From: Torreya grandis
Taxonomy: Eukaryota; Streptophyta; Pinopsida; Cupressales; Taxaceae
Assembly: GCA_037957365.1 (NCBI GenBank)
Contig: JARHVA010003260.1
Location: 310,001 to 374,000 of the forward strand
Reading direction: 5' to 3'
Length of the DNA stretch: 64,000 nt
Shown: in pieces, positions 24,281-35,950 of the stretch
How positions within the stretch are numbered: the stretch's first letter is position 1
Layout of the letters: every line of letters starts with the position of its first letter
Program-made: the position numbers and the translations under genes
The notes under the pieces: model-generated
What the model was told of the DNA's origin: nothing
The model's database searches: none
Seen by the model: the letters and a program-made list of their open reading frames with translations, nothing else

Positions 24281-25018
24281 GTGTTCATCTGTGAGTGATA
24301 ACTTTTTACCCGTGAGCTCTCCATGGATCAAAATCCTAATCAAATCAACCTTGCTCTGCTCAGAATAATTTAGTTCCCTCACCTGATATCTGTCCATCAT
24401 CTCCTCCATGAACACCAAGGCTTTCCAATTCTTTAGCTTGTCAAAAACATCTATCTTTTGCTTCAAAACATGCATTCTCCTTCTACATATGTAACCAAGC
24501 CTACAAAGCCACATCTCTATAACAGAAGGTGAATCAACAATATAAGTAGATAGATAAAGGATACCTACTTTCTTACCACCATCTAATTCAAGTGTATCCA
24601 CTGTGAGAGTTACAGTACATCTCCCATCACCAAAATTTATTGAAGAAATTAGACTCATCTCCAAGACTGGTACCTGCATGACTTCCTTCAACCACTGTGT
24701 GTCGTCTATCTGCAATTTTAGCTTCACTTCCCCTTTGCCAATTCTTTGGCAAGGCTCACCAGCTCCTCTCCTTGGGGCTGCATGGAAAGAGGCAACATAA
24801 TCTATTATCCAAGATTCAACTTTATCCAAGAAACCTCCCAAAGCATCCTGTGCTACAACACCTGCAACATCTACATCTTCAGTTCCTTCATGCTGATCTG
24901 CTACCAACCAACAATATCTTTTTCCCTGCTCTTTCTTTCCATCAATCAGACCATTCGTGCTATTCAATTTCTCCATTCGTAGCTTACTTCCTTCTACGAT
25001 TGCTATACTCCCACTCAA
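24251..25018 (-). pseudogene. Copia gag-protease fusion frame (255 codons, internally deleted)
   Basis: The frame opens soon after the PBS with a gag-like start (IVEGSKLRMEKLNSTN). It passes with little in between to a zinc-knuckle/protease junction (KRYCW...VESWIIDYVASFHA), matching copia protease WIIDSGASFHAT. Here the catalytic DSG is DYV, so the active Ser-Gly is lost. It continues TQWLKEVMQVP, LISSINFGDGRCTVTL and KKVGILYLST (protease C-terminus), then MWLCRLGYICRRRMHVL at the place of the integrase entry LWHxRLGHmS, whose zinc-binding His residues are changed. The last about 50 codons match no domain and run into the near-palindrome array. Several plus-strand frames over this region are shadows. 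Confidence 0.8.
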
Positions 25019-25095
25019 TCAGAAACCCCTGTGAGTAACTTGTAATCAACAAACACTACCAAATCTGAAACCACCTGTTAGTAACCCAACCAAAA

Positions 25096-25107
25096 GCTCT
25101 GATACCA
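25096..25107 (-). promoter_or_regulatory. Copia primer binding site (initiator tRNA-Met)
   Basis: Plus strand GCTCTGATACCA is TGGTATCAGAGC on the minus strand, the standard plant initiator tRNA-Met site. It sits two bases from the LTR end. Confidence 0.93.
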
Positions 25108-25109
25108 CT

Positions 25110-26114
25110 TGTCAGGGAACCTAGAACAATAAACATGCTCCGATCCCTACTGAGTCAGGATCTTGCTCTACCAATTAGAACACATATGATTACTTTTTGT
25201 ATTAGCAACTAAACACGGAATTATACCAAAATCAATAAGTAACTAGAAATATGAAACAACACAGGAATTGAGAGACAATACACAATTGTATTATATACAT
25301 ATAAGAATATACAATAAGGAAGATGCCACTTCTTCCTCCACCTCAAAGGTTTGCCACACCTCAAGACCTTCTTCCCTCTCTCTCTTGGTCACAACAATCA
25401 GAGCCAATACAGAATTGATGTTCACTTCTCCAACCAGTTAGTAACACGCTGCTAGTTCACCAAGTACACAACCGTACTCCAAGTAGATCCCCTGCTCTCT
25501 GCTACCTGCAAATCACTAGACCTTACTCACCATGTAGATATCTCTACACCACTGAAGAACCCTTGTCCTTGCCTCACCAAGTCCTTATGATTCTTCAACC
25601 AGTACCCCGGTGGATTAGCTCCTTGACCTTGTAAACCTTGCAACTCTCCCTGATCATACACACTTAGCACCCCTTTGGAACTAGGAGGAGCTACACTAGC
25701 TCTCTCTAAAGGCTCTATGGCTTTCTAGCACACTTTTACAATACAGTCCATGAGTCCATATATAGATCTCATGCTTACAATAATTAGACTAACCTAATTA
25801 CAATAACTAGACACGCAACTCAAGACTAAGACTAGCCTTCAACATGCAAACTAACAGTCCAAAAATAGACTCTCTGGAATCAACATGTAAACTACCTGTT
25901 CACACACAGGCTATCGATGCTGGCTCCTCCATGACCGATGTCGGCTGACTGATAACCATCACCGGTTGCTTCCTCACTGCCATCTGACTGACGTCGATTG
26001 ATCAGACCGATGCCGATTGTACTGCAATTAGTTCTGCAACTCCCCGCAACTCTGCATCCTCCATAACTTCTCCTGTTTGCATCCTAGTGAAGATTTTAGC
26101 TCCATAACCTAAAA
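25110..26114 (-). repeat. Copia 5' LTR (complete)
   Basis: On the plus strand it runs from TGTCAGGGAACC to TAACCTAAAA; the expected terminal CCTAACA has one change. A TATA-like box corresponding to that of the 3' LTR lies near 25758-25768 on the minus strand, with the near-palindrome cluster at 25915-26030 upstream of it. Confidence 0.88.
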
Positions 26115-26205
26115 AAATGACCATACCAATGATGACATAGATGATAATGATAACATGGATAATGATACTAAATATTGGTATTCTAGTGATATACCCCTAT
26201 ACAAT
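26115..26205 (+). repeat. 91-bp direct repeat flanking the copia element, right copy
   Basis: Identical by eye to 21990-22080. It continues on the right into the plus-strand gag relic, so this copy and the sequence beyond it represent the pre-insertion locus. Confidence 0.92.
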
Positions 26206-27340
26206 GGAAGTGAAGGAGGAGTAGGTCATGATAATATTACAAATCACACAAAAGAGACTAGTTCTCCCTTTCCTTTCAAAGAACCTTATAATATGTATGA
26301 GGTAGAACAAGTGTATGGTAAAATAGAATCAATGCATACACTTATTCATACGATTAAAATTATGAATTAAATTGATCATTATGTTTTAAAGACACTAAAT
26401 AAATGGATAGATGAAACACATATTGCTTCTCTTGTTATTATAAATGTTTTTACGCTTCATAATGCTATGCCTGGCAATGATGTTTCTAATACTATGCCTT
26501 GCAATGATAATTCTATTAATATGCACTGTGATGATGTTTCTAATAAATATATTTAAACTCATACTTCTAATTATAATGAATATATTTCCCCCATGTTTAA
26601 GATAGTTGGTGAAATAAGACCTATGAATTCACCTTTCCAATCTATAACCATATCTACTATAAAATTAGTGTCCATGATGTATGCAATAGGTAACCTTTAA
26701 AACCATGTTTATGTATTAACCTTATATTTAATATCACCCAATTATTGAGTTTATCATGATGTTATACAATTACAACATATAGTTTTCATATTATTTAATT
26801 AGTCTTAAGAGGATTTGTCATACCTTGATTTCATTTATTTGATGGACATGGAGATCCTTGTACCCATATTTCACACTTTGTGTCTTCACTTAGAAGACAT
26901 AAACATGATGAAGTATTATTACTAAATAATTTACACCAAAGTATAAAATGTCTTTCCATAGATTGGTTCTACACCCTACCTAGTGGATCTATATCTTATT
27001 TCTTAAAATTGGAAGATACTTTCTTGTCTCATTTCAACACTAATAAATGTACTAGGTTACCCTTAGAGCATATTCAAAACCTTCAAAAATTCAATAAGGA
27101 TCTCATAAAAGATTAAATTTTTAGATTCAAAAGTACATCACATTACTTGATATATCAACCAACCAATATAGATAGCCTATTTATTATAGCAAAGGTCCTT
27201 CACCACCACTTATGGAAAAGGCACTTTATCATGCTTATGGTTATTTTGTGTGAATTTATTATGACATCCTTAATTATGAAAGTGATTTATTAATATCACA
27301 TAATATTTATTATGATATTAAAAATTATCTAAGGTCAATA
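26206..27340 (+). pseudogene. Ty3/gypsy gag relic (plus strand)
   Basis: The best frame, 26880-27116, reads SSLRRHKHDEVLLL...IDWFYTLPSGSISYFLKLED and FLSHFNTNKCTRLPLEHIQN. This matches the plant retrotransposon gag core (DWFxxLpxxSI-sWxxLxxxFlxxF). Downstream, past a stop, pieces such as FRFKST and IAKVLHHHLWKRHF continue the domain. Upstream, 26155-26370 encodes an Asp/Asn-rich leader including MYEVEQVYGKIESMHTLIHT, which I do not recognise. Stops and frameshifts show it is dead. The copia element lies in the leader part. Confidence 0.65.
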
Positions 27341-27817
27341 TAATCAAGTCTTCAAAGTAATTATTCAACTAAAGTGAACCTACATATAAGGCAACCAATA
27401 AGGAAGCACCATTTATGAGCTTTGCCCATACTAGTATTGATCAACATGTGAAAATTTTGAGGACTCAAGTAAAAACCAAGTAACATATTATGAATGTTAC
27501 TTGATAATAAGCTAACCAAACTCCCTTCTATTAGATATTACCCTACACATTGTTTGACATGAGTGGGGCAAGGTAATTTTGTAACTATCAACAAATTAAT
27601 GGGCATAGAGATGATAATTTTATTAAATCACTACAAAAAATCAAGGAGAGAATGATCAAGGTGTAATTACATTTGAGAAATCTAAATAAACACATTTGAA
27701 TTTATTTTTTCTACCTTATCTATTTCTTTATCTAAAGAGGACAATGTATCCATTATGATTTCTAAGGAACGAATGGTCATTCAATATTTTATAGAAGGTG
27801 AACATTAGTGAGGAATT

Positions 27818-28100
27818 ATGTTTGATGATATGGTACACCACCATACATGCATGATTTATTTCCTTAATGAATTATGGCATGATGAGAATGGGTTACAACA
27901 TACAGGTACCCATGAGGGTTCATTAGGGCATATTACATTTACAATTTATTTTAGGCCTAAGATAATTGAAACATTAATTTTTGTAGTAGCTACCATGCTA
28001 CAATTCAATGCTATACTTGGAAATCATGGTTACAACAATTGAAATAAAAATTAGATAGTGTTAAAAATATTATTTGATTTAATTTCCAAGGAGATTCGAT
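27818..28100 (+). pseudogene. Ty3/gypsy protease C-terminal relic (plus strand)
   Basis: The frame reads GSLGHITFTIYFRPKIIETL, then FVVATMLQFNAILGNHGYNN. This fits plant gypsy protease (GtvtL-i-vkp...tFvVvd-p-YNaILGRpWIH), with GRPW degraded to GNHG. It lies about 0.5 kb downstream of the gag relic in the same orientation. No reverse transcriptase follows in recognisable form. Confidence 0.6.
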
Positions 28101-29517
28101 CACACTTCAATGAGATAAGAGATATGAAAGATAAAATGAATAAAACCCTCTTATGGGTATAGTTACATCTTAGAGTGAAAAAATATGGATACCAAAGAAA
28201 ATTTAACCATTATAAAATGAAGAACATAATTAGATATTACACAATCCTACTTTTCATGAAGATCAACCAAAACACGAATCTCATATTTATATCAATGATC
28301 AAAAGCTAATCAATAAATTATCTAAAGAGGATCTTTTTTACCATAATTTTATATTAATTTGAATCAAAATAGGATAAACTAGAATAATTAATTCATATTT
28401 TAATGTATGACAATAAAACATAAATATAAATGTATAATACTAAAATTGACTTGATAATCAAATTTGTTATTTATGGAAAATACAATAAAGATAAGATAAT
28501 TAGCTTCACTTTTTGAATGTTTGATTGTGACTCTATTTTAATATAAAAAAATATAATTGAAGTAGGCCCACAATTTGTTTGGATCTTTAACTATGTCTCT
28601 GTGTAGGGTCAGTAATGCCAATCCTAAGGTAGTTTTGTTAGATGTAGGTGACATGTGGCTTACATTACTATCTTGAGATTTTCTTCTTCTCAGTGACCAT
28701 AAAGTGTGATGTGCTTACCTGATATGTATCTATATGTGTGATATTTGACCCTTGAATATGTGTGAAACTCTATAAACTAGCTTTCTTCTTAAAACCCTAG
28801 GTCCACTTATGAAAGATAAAAAATTGTCAAATGTGAGGAATTGTAATTAGGTGGAGCTGACCCTAATCACCCTTGTGATGATTAATAATTTCCTATGTAT
28901 CTAATACTTCAAATAGGGAAGTCAATCCAATTGTAATTATTCCCCTTAAAGTGATTGTGAAAATTTGCTCTTTCATTATATGAATGCACCTATAAATATG
29001 ACTTTAATCTTAATAATATTGACTCTTAAACTCACTTGGTGTACTTAGATTTGGCTGATGATTGCTCCTAATGATTGATTTATAATTTGATAAGAATAGG
29101 GTATATTTTCTCAATGTGCACTAATATATTATTTTTGATATATGATCAATAAGCTTGACCTTGATTTATATTTATATGCACTCAATTGGGTAATTTACCA
29201 CACCAACAACACACTAAATGAATGGGTCAACCTATGGGAATGATTTGATTTTTAAAAATAGCCATTGCGAGGTGAAGGACTGTAATGTCATCCTTAGAAA
29301 AATTACATAAACATTACTATCTAAGTTTGATGTTACTATCTAGGAGACATAAATATGAATGTGGTTATAAAAAAATGTCTAAGTAGGATATTTCATTGAT
29401 TTAACACAGATTGAGAGTTTTTTGTAGGTGAGTGACAACAACTTAGAATGGATGGGGCCCATAAATATCATGCATATGTTTGAGAATAAAAAATAAGAGT
29501 TGTTTAGATATGTACAA
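28101..29517. other. AT-rich sequence without a gene
   Basis: No domain recognised. By order it could hold the lost pol region of the plus-strand gypsy relic. Confidence 0.35.
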
Positions 29518-29522
29518 GTCAT

Positions 29523-30853
29523 TGTTTAACCCTTTTTATAAATAAGGATTAAAAAAGAGTAGCATAATAAAACAAGGAGTAAACTACTCTTTAAAAGTGG
29601 GCCAATTTAATGAACTTAGATTGTATATATATTTTGATAAGAAACGCTGAATCTAAGCATGTGAAAATATATAAAGTAAAACATTTAATATTATATTAAT
29701 AGTAATATGAAGGAGAAATTTTACTTAGCTTATACAATGATGCACAAGTGGCTTTGAGCAAGGTAGGTGTAGAAATAGACTATTTGAATATTCTGATCTA
29801 GTCATTAGATTCTAAAAATTAGCCTTTAGACAACATGGAAACTTACATCACCCTAGGGGCACTTGCATCTATGATACTATCTATGATTCAATCTATTTAT
29901 ACTATACAAAATATTGACTATTGCCTAAAATTTTTACTAGGTCTTTCTATATTTATTTTGTGTTTCAAATTGTGTCTTCAGATTACAAACACAAGCTACT
30001 CTATCTCTTAATTGTAGGCTAAGTTACCTTTCAAAAAATGGGGTAATGGGATCCTAAATTTGAGTTGACCTCAAGGAACCCTTTATTAATGAACATTGTA
30101 TACATAGCCAATAATATGAAGAGGGCCTCAGACATATGTATTTTTTCTCTATGTGTTGGTTTGTGTCTGCACAAGGGTGCAATATAATATATGCAAGTGC
30201 ATGTAGATGATATAGATTGTAATTGGAAAATTATGGCCCATGGGATACTATCTAAATGCTTCAATATTATAATATAACTAGTCTTATAACTGATATATGA
30301 ATATGAAAGAATAAAATAATTTTGAAAACTTTGAAAGGTGCCTTTACTAGATGTGTGCTTTGTAAGCTCTTGAATATGACTTGATTTGTACTTGATGATA
30401 ACAAATGGTATTTTAATAGTATTTATACAACACATTTTGAAAATATCACCACAAAAGGGATATGATACTTATTTTGTCAACACATACATATAAGAATATT
30501 TTAGAAATTTGAGTGTTTAGAAAGCAATGACACTTGCATTGGGAAAAAGACAATAATGTCGATGCTACCATCCAAGTCTAAAAGCAACTGTCCAAGAAGA
30601 TGGAAGGTTGCTAGAGATATATAACTAATAGTGAAGGATACATCATAATTCAAGCATATTTAAAGTTATAAGTGACCATGGTAATATAAATATTAGGTTT
30701 AGACTATAAGATAAACATTTAGGCCTAATAGGATGGTAAAGGCAAGCCTATCAACTATAACAAAGGTCTATAATTGAAGGGTAGTTACCTGAGTGATATT
30801 TGTCAAGTGTGAAAGACTATTTTAACATAAAAATATAGATTTAATCATCTACA
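29523..30853 (-). repeat. Element B, 3' LTR
   Basis: Aligns with 35951-37300. Shared blocks include GAGTGATATT, ACATAGCCAAT and GTCATTAGATTCTAAAAATTAGC. In element orientation it starts TGTAGATGATTAAATC. The open frame 30031-30435 inside it is not conserved in the other LTR and is chance. Confidence 0.82.
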
Positions 30854-30875
30854 TTTCCCCCCCATTTAATCTAGT
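30854..30875 (-). promoter_or_regulatory. Element B polypurine tract
   Basis: Plus strand TTTCCCCCCCCATTTAATCT, that is AAATGGGGGGGGAAA-type purines on the minus strand, directly before the 3' LTR. Confidence 0.8.
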
Positions 30876-33150
30876 AATGCATAAAGATGGGATTACTAGT
30901 TCAAAGAAAAGAAAATGCATATCATGGTGTGTATAATACATCTTGATTTACATGAGCCAAATTTAAATTTTTTGTGTGTGTGACCTAAAAAAAGAGTGTA
31001 TTATATGTGTAATTAATGCATATAATCTAAAAATGAATAATTTAATTTTATTGAAATAAGAGAGAACAAGGAAATAGTACACCTTTTTGTTGATGTAATT
31101 GTGTTTCCCCTTGATAGGTTGCTTTGTTAATGATGCTTACTTGTTGAAGCATTAGAGATAGGTTAACAAATAAAACTTGGAGATGTGAAGAGGGGTATTG
31201 GAGGGTCATCATGCCCCTAATATGATATAAGGGTGAGTTTTTCAAAGTCTATTGAGAGTTTAGACTATCAATTGAACAACTTAAGTGTAACATAATCTAG
31301 CCAATCTCACCTGAGTCAAATGGTGTAACCATATCAACATGTACTAATATACTTAGTGCAATGTCCATTAAGAGTGTAAAATATACATTTTAATAATCAA
31401 TGAATTTAACTACAATAATAGATAAATATCAAATGGTGCATCTTGGTAGGGTCAGTGCATGAATATTGGTAAAAAGTGAATAATGTATTTGTAATTTGGT
31501 ACATTTGCGTGACATATGCACCTTGAAATGTGTCTCAAGCTGAAGTATTTGTAAAAATTTAAACTTTAATCTATAAAATATGTATAATATATATCACAAA
31601 TATGAAAAATTTATCCCAAATATATGCTAAATGTATTATGTTTTGTTGCAAGTGTATATTTGAATAATGTAAATTGAATCAAATTCTATCAATTTTGTCA
31701 ACTTTATGTATGTGGAGTCATGTCTCTATGAAATTTCCCCAATTATATCCCCCCTCTATTTTTGAGGTGGGGGAATGAAAAAGTGATATTCACCTTATCT
31801 CAAAAGTATAAGATGACTATGTTGTATATGTGTGAACCATGCAGTAAAAAAACATATAGTAGTATCATGTCAAAGTAGATACATCAATAAAGCTCATAAT
31901 AGGTATACATAATAATTTATAAGATGCATGATGTGTATCATGGAAATATCTATAAGATAAAAAACTCAAAAAATATTCAAACACACACATAAGATGGGTC
32001 TAAGGAGACTAAAAACAAGGGGCATGTTTAAATTTCACATACTCAAGGGGATGACATATGCAAATCTCCACACCAAAGAGAAAATAATATTCAGGGAACA
32101 ATGGCCAATAAGCAAGGAAAATGTTCAAATGTTTCAAAAGTAAGACAAATAAGTAAACAAGAAGTACACTCAAGTAATCCATGTGAAGAGATGAAGTAAA
32201 TGAAATAGAATCAACTAGGATAAGCATGTCATACTAGTCCCTATATACAGGTGCTAGAAAAAAATGTCATGTAGAATAACATATCAAAGTAAACTATGTA
32301 AGATATTAACATGAGTATAGGCACATGAAAATTTCAATATATAAGCTCAAATGGAAGTTATCATAAAACAATAAAACTTGTGTTAATCATGATCATATAG
32401 AAGTAAGATTCCCCCAACGTACTGTGTCACATAGGAATATGAAAGGTCTAACATATGCATGCATATGTATCATGGATTTAATGTATGTTTTTATCACAAT
32501 TACGTACCCATGAAACACATGTGTGTAAATAAATGATATTTTATATGCTAATACAAAACAAACAACATATGTATAAATCTAGTAAACATGTGAAATGCTA
32601 ACTATTTTTGTATGTTTAATATATTTGAATGTTTTTGTATTTTCTTGAACATTTGATTTTTTTTAAATTTTTTTTGATATGTTTTGAAAAGAGAGTGATA
32701 TCTGATTATACTATCTAGGGGATTCCCATAAGGTGTTCTATACTATGCATATGGTATAGTAAACTAGTCATGCTACCAAGGATCACGTATACGTGCGAAA
32801 TCTGGAATTGGAGAATTTGTAATACTTTGTGTATGCCTCATATGAATATATGGTAACAAGGTGGTATTAAAAAGTGTAATGGTTCATGGAACCCATTTTT
32901 TAATACTCTATAATTCCTTTAATTTAATATTGGGTTTTTGTACCCATTTTGAAACACTGTTAATAACTGGTTAGGCCATGGAAGTGTAAATAAGGATCTC
33001 AAAGATTACATTGTAGATCTTAGATGCAATGGATTCTCAAGTATTGGTTGCATAGGAAAGGGAATTGTATAATTCTTACCATTTTATGCATGATTAACCT
33101 TATTAGGTTATATAATTAGTTATTTTGGAATAAATTTTTCTTGTCATAAA
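30876..33150. other. Element B non-coding spacer
   Basis: About 2.2 kb, AT-rich, with no coding similarity. The part next to the polypurine tract matches element A. TTTTTGAGGTGGGGGAATG near 31750 recalls the TTTTGAGATGATAG of A near 2466. Confidence 0.6.
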
Positions 33151-33560
33151 AGATATTCATATTAAATCTCTGAGATTGTAATTACCTTGTTTGCATGAAT
33201 ATAATTAAGACACACATACATTATGGAAGGTACTACATGAAGATTATGAATCCAAGATTTTACCAATAACATATCAAATACTCTAATATGTGGTATAACT
33301 AAAAATATTATGGTTATATGTGATGGACCAACATAGGCTGGTAAAGCAATCTCACCAAGAACTTTTTATATCTTCCCATTGAATGATTTGATCATTTTTT
33401 TCAAAGTAAATAAATAAACCCATGTTTATCCAAAATTTTTGAGTAATGTCATGGTGTATATATTATCACTAAAACCATTATCAACCATAACACTATTCAT
33501 AGGCTGATGATCAATATGTGCTATGATAAATAAGGAAAGAATATCTAAGTCAATCTTAAT
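33150..33560 (-). pseudogene. Element B, aspartic protease relic
   Basis: Minus-strand translation gives VDNGFSDNIYTMTLLKNFG at the N-terminal side, where VDNG replaces the catalytic DTG/DSG. The C-terminal side reads FDMLLVKSWIHNLHVVPS and CLNYIHANKVITIS, corresponding to LLGRxWIHxlxaVPSTxHQCLKYI. Unlike in element A the domain is not split. Stops are present between the two halves. Retroviral-type proteases cut the gag-pol polyprotein during particle maturation. Confidence 0.65.
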
Positions 33561-33663
33561 ATAATCAAATGAAATTAAAGGCCTATAAACCATATGATGT
33601 ATCTTCTATATAAGTATACCAATGATACCATCTAATGTGTGACCATAATATGGTGGAAAAGGA

Positions 33664-34275
33664 TATGCATGATATTCCATTTGTACTTTCAATGTTTCCT
33701 TCGAATGATCTTGTAATGGATTGTTGAATATATTTTAATTTTGATGATCATTGGGTTATGATCCCAAATTAATTGGATAATACTCAAAGGTGAGTATATC
33801 AATGTCAATAAGATATTGTATCTTGTGCTTCAATTTAAAACATTTATTCTTAGAAGGCCCTGCATATTATGCATGATATTCCATTTGTACTTTCAATGTT
33901 TCCTTCGAATGATCTTGTAATGGATTGTTGAATATATTTTAATTTTGATGATCATTGGGTTGTGATCCCAAATTAATTGGAGAATCCTAAAAGGTGATTA
34001 GATCAATGTCAATAAGATATTGTATCTTGTGCTTCAATTTAAAACATTTATTCTTAGAAGGCCCTGCATATTATGCATGATATTCCATTTGTACTTTCAA
34101 TGTTTCCTTCGAATGATCTTGTAATGGATTGTTGAATATATTTTAATTTTGATGATCATTGGGTTGTGATCCCAAATTAATTGGAGAATCCTCAAAGGTG
34201 AGTAGATCAATGTCAATAAGATATTGTATCTTGTGCTTCAATTTAAAAATTTATTCTTAGAAGGCCCTGCATATT
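33664..34275 (-). repeat. 204-bp unit in three tandem copies within gag of element B
   Basis: Units start at 33664, 33868 and 34072, each running from TATGCATGATATTCCATTTG to AGAAGGCCCTGCATATTA, with few differences. The period of 204 bp equals 68 codons, so the duplication would preserve the frame. Minus-strand translation of a unit includes YAGPSKNKCFKLKHKIQYLI, the string that follows the zinc knuckle in plant gypsy gag. The third unit lacks one base in an A-run. Confidence 0.93.
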
Positions 34276-35110
34276 AGATATAGTCATAATAAGCATTGGA
34301 ATCATATCCTTTTACATAGGTTGACTCGTATCAACCACCATAGGAGGAGGGAGAAATATGAGATGACACTCCACAAGCTTTAGAAGTAGCAAAGTTAGAG
34401 ACTCAGGACATCATGTAAATTATCTCTTAGGTGCATTAGATAATATAATCTAATTAGGTTGTTATGATATTGTATTAACCATGATAGTTATTTCATTTTT
34501 AGTCTTAGTAGGTTTGACCTTATAGCTTGGTTTGATATGAAAATTGGTATTGGATGTAGTCGGTGTGTTTGCTACATAATTAATCTTGTTCAATGAAATA
34601 AGTTTTGTTTCTCTATCTTGAACAATATGGCATCAGTTATCAAAAGATTTAAACTTCTCGAAAATAATAGAATTATTTAAGATAGTAATAAAAATTTGTT
34701 TAAAAATATCTTGAATCTCTTTATCTATTATTAGATTCATAATTTTTTCCAAAAAAAATTACACCTCAAGACATTCATTAATAGGCTCATTGGTTCCTTG
34801 TTTTATCTTGGAAATTTATGAATATGACATCTTTTCAATAATTTTGATTGAAAATTGTGCTAAAATTTGATCCACCAAAGGATTAAATGCTCTTACAAAT
34901 TGTATTCATAAATCATAGAGCCATATAAGAGCATATTCCTTTATATTTTTGGAAATAATTGGGTCAAAAGTTTATCATTTGAAGCATAATCAAGGCATGC
35001 TGCATAGAAATATCAAAGATGTTGTTCAGGATCACCCTTGGCATCATAAATTGTGAACTTAGGTGCAAAAAAATCATTTGGAAAATGGTGAAAATATATC
35101 TTAGGTACTA
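34276..35110 (-). pseudogene. Element B, gag core relic
   Basis: Minus-strand translation from about 35080 leftward gives PKFTIYDAKGDPEQHL, YFYAACLDYASNDKLLTQLF, then degraded capsid-like sequence. GDPxxHLxxF...DxLLxxLFPxxL is the standard start of the plant gypsy gag domain. The matching region of element A is 7441-7580. Many stops and frameshifts follow towards the zinc-knuckle repeats. Confidence 0.7.
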
Positions 35111-35639
35111 GAGGGTTATTCAATGCATCTTATGAATCAATATCATGAGTTTATTTTATAGACTTTTTCTCAGTGTTGGTAACCTTAGTTTCCAAAGCTT
35201 GCATAACTTGTAAAAGAGTGTGCATAGTAGACCCATTGGTATTTTGATTTAAAACTTGAGAAGACACAAAAGGGGATGAAAACACCTCTTATGTTGATGT
35301 AGGAATTTAAACTATTAATTGTTCTCATGGAGGATGTAACAATAATTGTTTGATCTTCAGGTTACAATGGTTTGTAAACATATCTCGTGCCCCCACTAGA
35401 TGTAGTATGCAATTCTATGCTTGAGGGGAGAGAGATTTTAATGGATGTATGATATGAATATATAGTAGTCCCAATAATTGTATTAATAGAGAGAAATGGT
35501 TGTTCACTAACACCTAATTTTTAGCTTCCAATATAGTATCAAGGGTCTTGTGGAGATCTTCAAGATTTTCAATAATGCACTCTCAAAATAATGCAATAGA
35601 TTCAACTTGCTTGATATACTTGTTCATGCTCATTTAATT

Positions 35640-35935
35640 CACATGTTTCATTTTCCTCATGACAAGATTAATCTTCTATAATTTTTTTTCATTGTTTTGT
35701 TAATTGTCATTATTGGCACTCTCATTATTAGTAGAATTTGACATGGTATTATCTTGAGACATTTTAGGTGGCCCAAGGGGTATCTCAACATATTCAATAG
35801 GAAAAGCACATAATATAGGAGTATAAGTAGGTTTCATACAAATTATTTCATAAATATGAATAAATACATCAAGCAAAAACCTTGGAAGGATAAAAACCCT
35901 AGAGTAAACTAGTAGTTGCATGAGAAGACTCAGTA
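35640..35935 (-). pseudogene. Element B, gag N-terminus and leader
   Basis: The open frame 35700-35921 includes PLGPPKMSQDNTMSNSTNNE. The Met at about 35760 is a plausible gag start, since an acidic, Asn/Ser-rich N-terminus is common and the PBS is only about 175 bp upstream. No domain can be named. Confidence 0.45.
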
Positions 35936-35948
35936 GTCGGGTTCACCA
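35936..35948 (-). promoter_or_regulatory. Element B primer binding site
   Basis: Plus strand GTCGGGTTCACCA, TGGTGAACCCGAC on the minus strand, lies two bases from the LTR. It shares TGGTGAACC with element A. The primer tRNA is not assigned. Confidence 0.65.
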
Positions 35949-35950
35949 AA

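Larger units (their letters stand above)
22081..26114 (-). mobile_element. Internally deleted Ty1/copia element
   Basis: Two LTRs of about 1 kb (22081-23064 and 25110-26114) enclose about 2 kb. On the minus strand the order is PBS for initiator tRNA-Met (25096-25107), a shortened gag-protease frame, an array of near-palindromes, a reverse transcriptase/RNase H remnant, a purine tract and the 3' LTR. Gag before protease and protease before RT fits copia. The first 120 bp of the LTRs differ at three positions, so the insertion is not ancient. Much of gag, integrase and RT is missing. The left LTR lacks its outermost 16 bp or so, and the flanks carry a 91-bp duplication in place of the 5-bp one expected for copia. 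Confidence 0.85.

Noticed and set aside
24603..25038. Three overlapping plus-strand frames of 65-113 codons
   Set aside because: They lie opposite the copia gag-protease frame, which has clear domain matches; these are shadows.
30031..30435. 134-codon minus-strand frame
   Set aside because: Inside the 3' LTR of element B; the matching place in the other LTR is not open.
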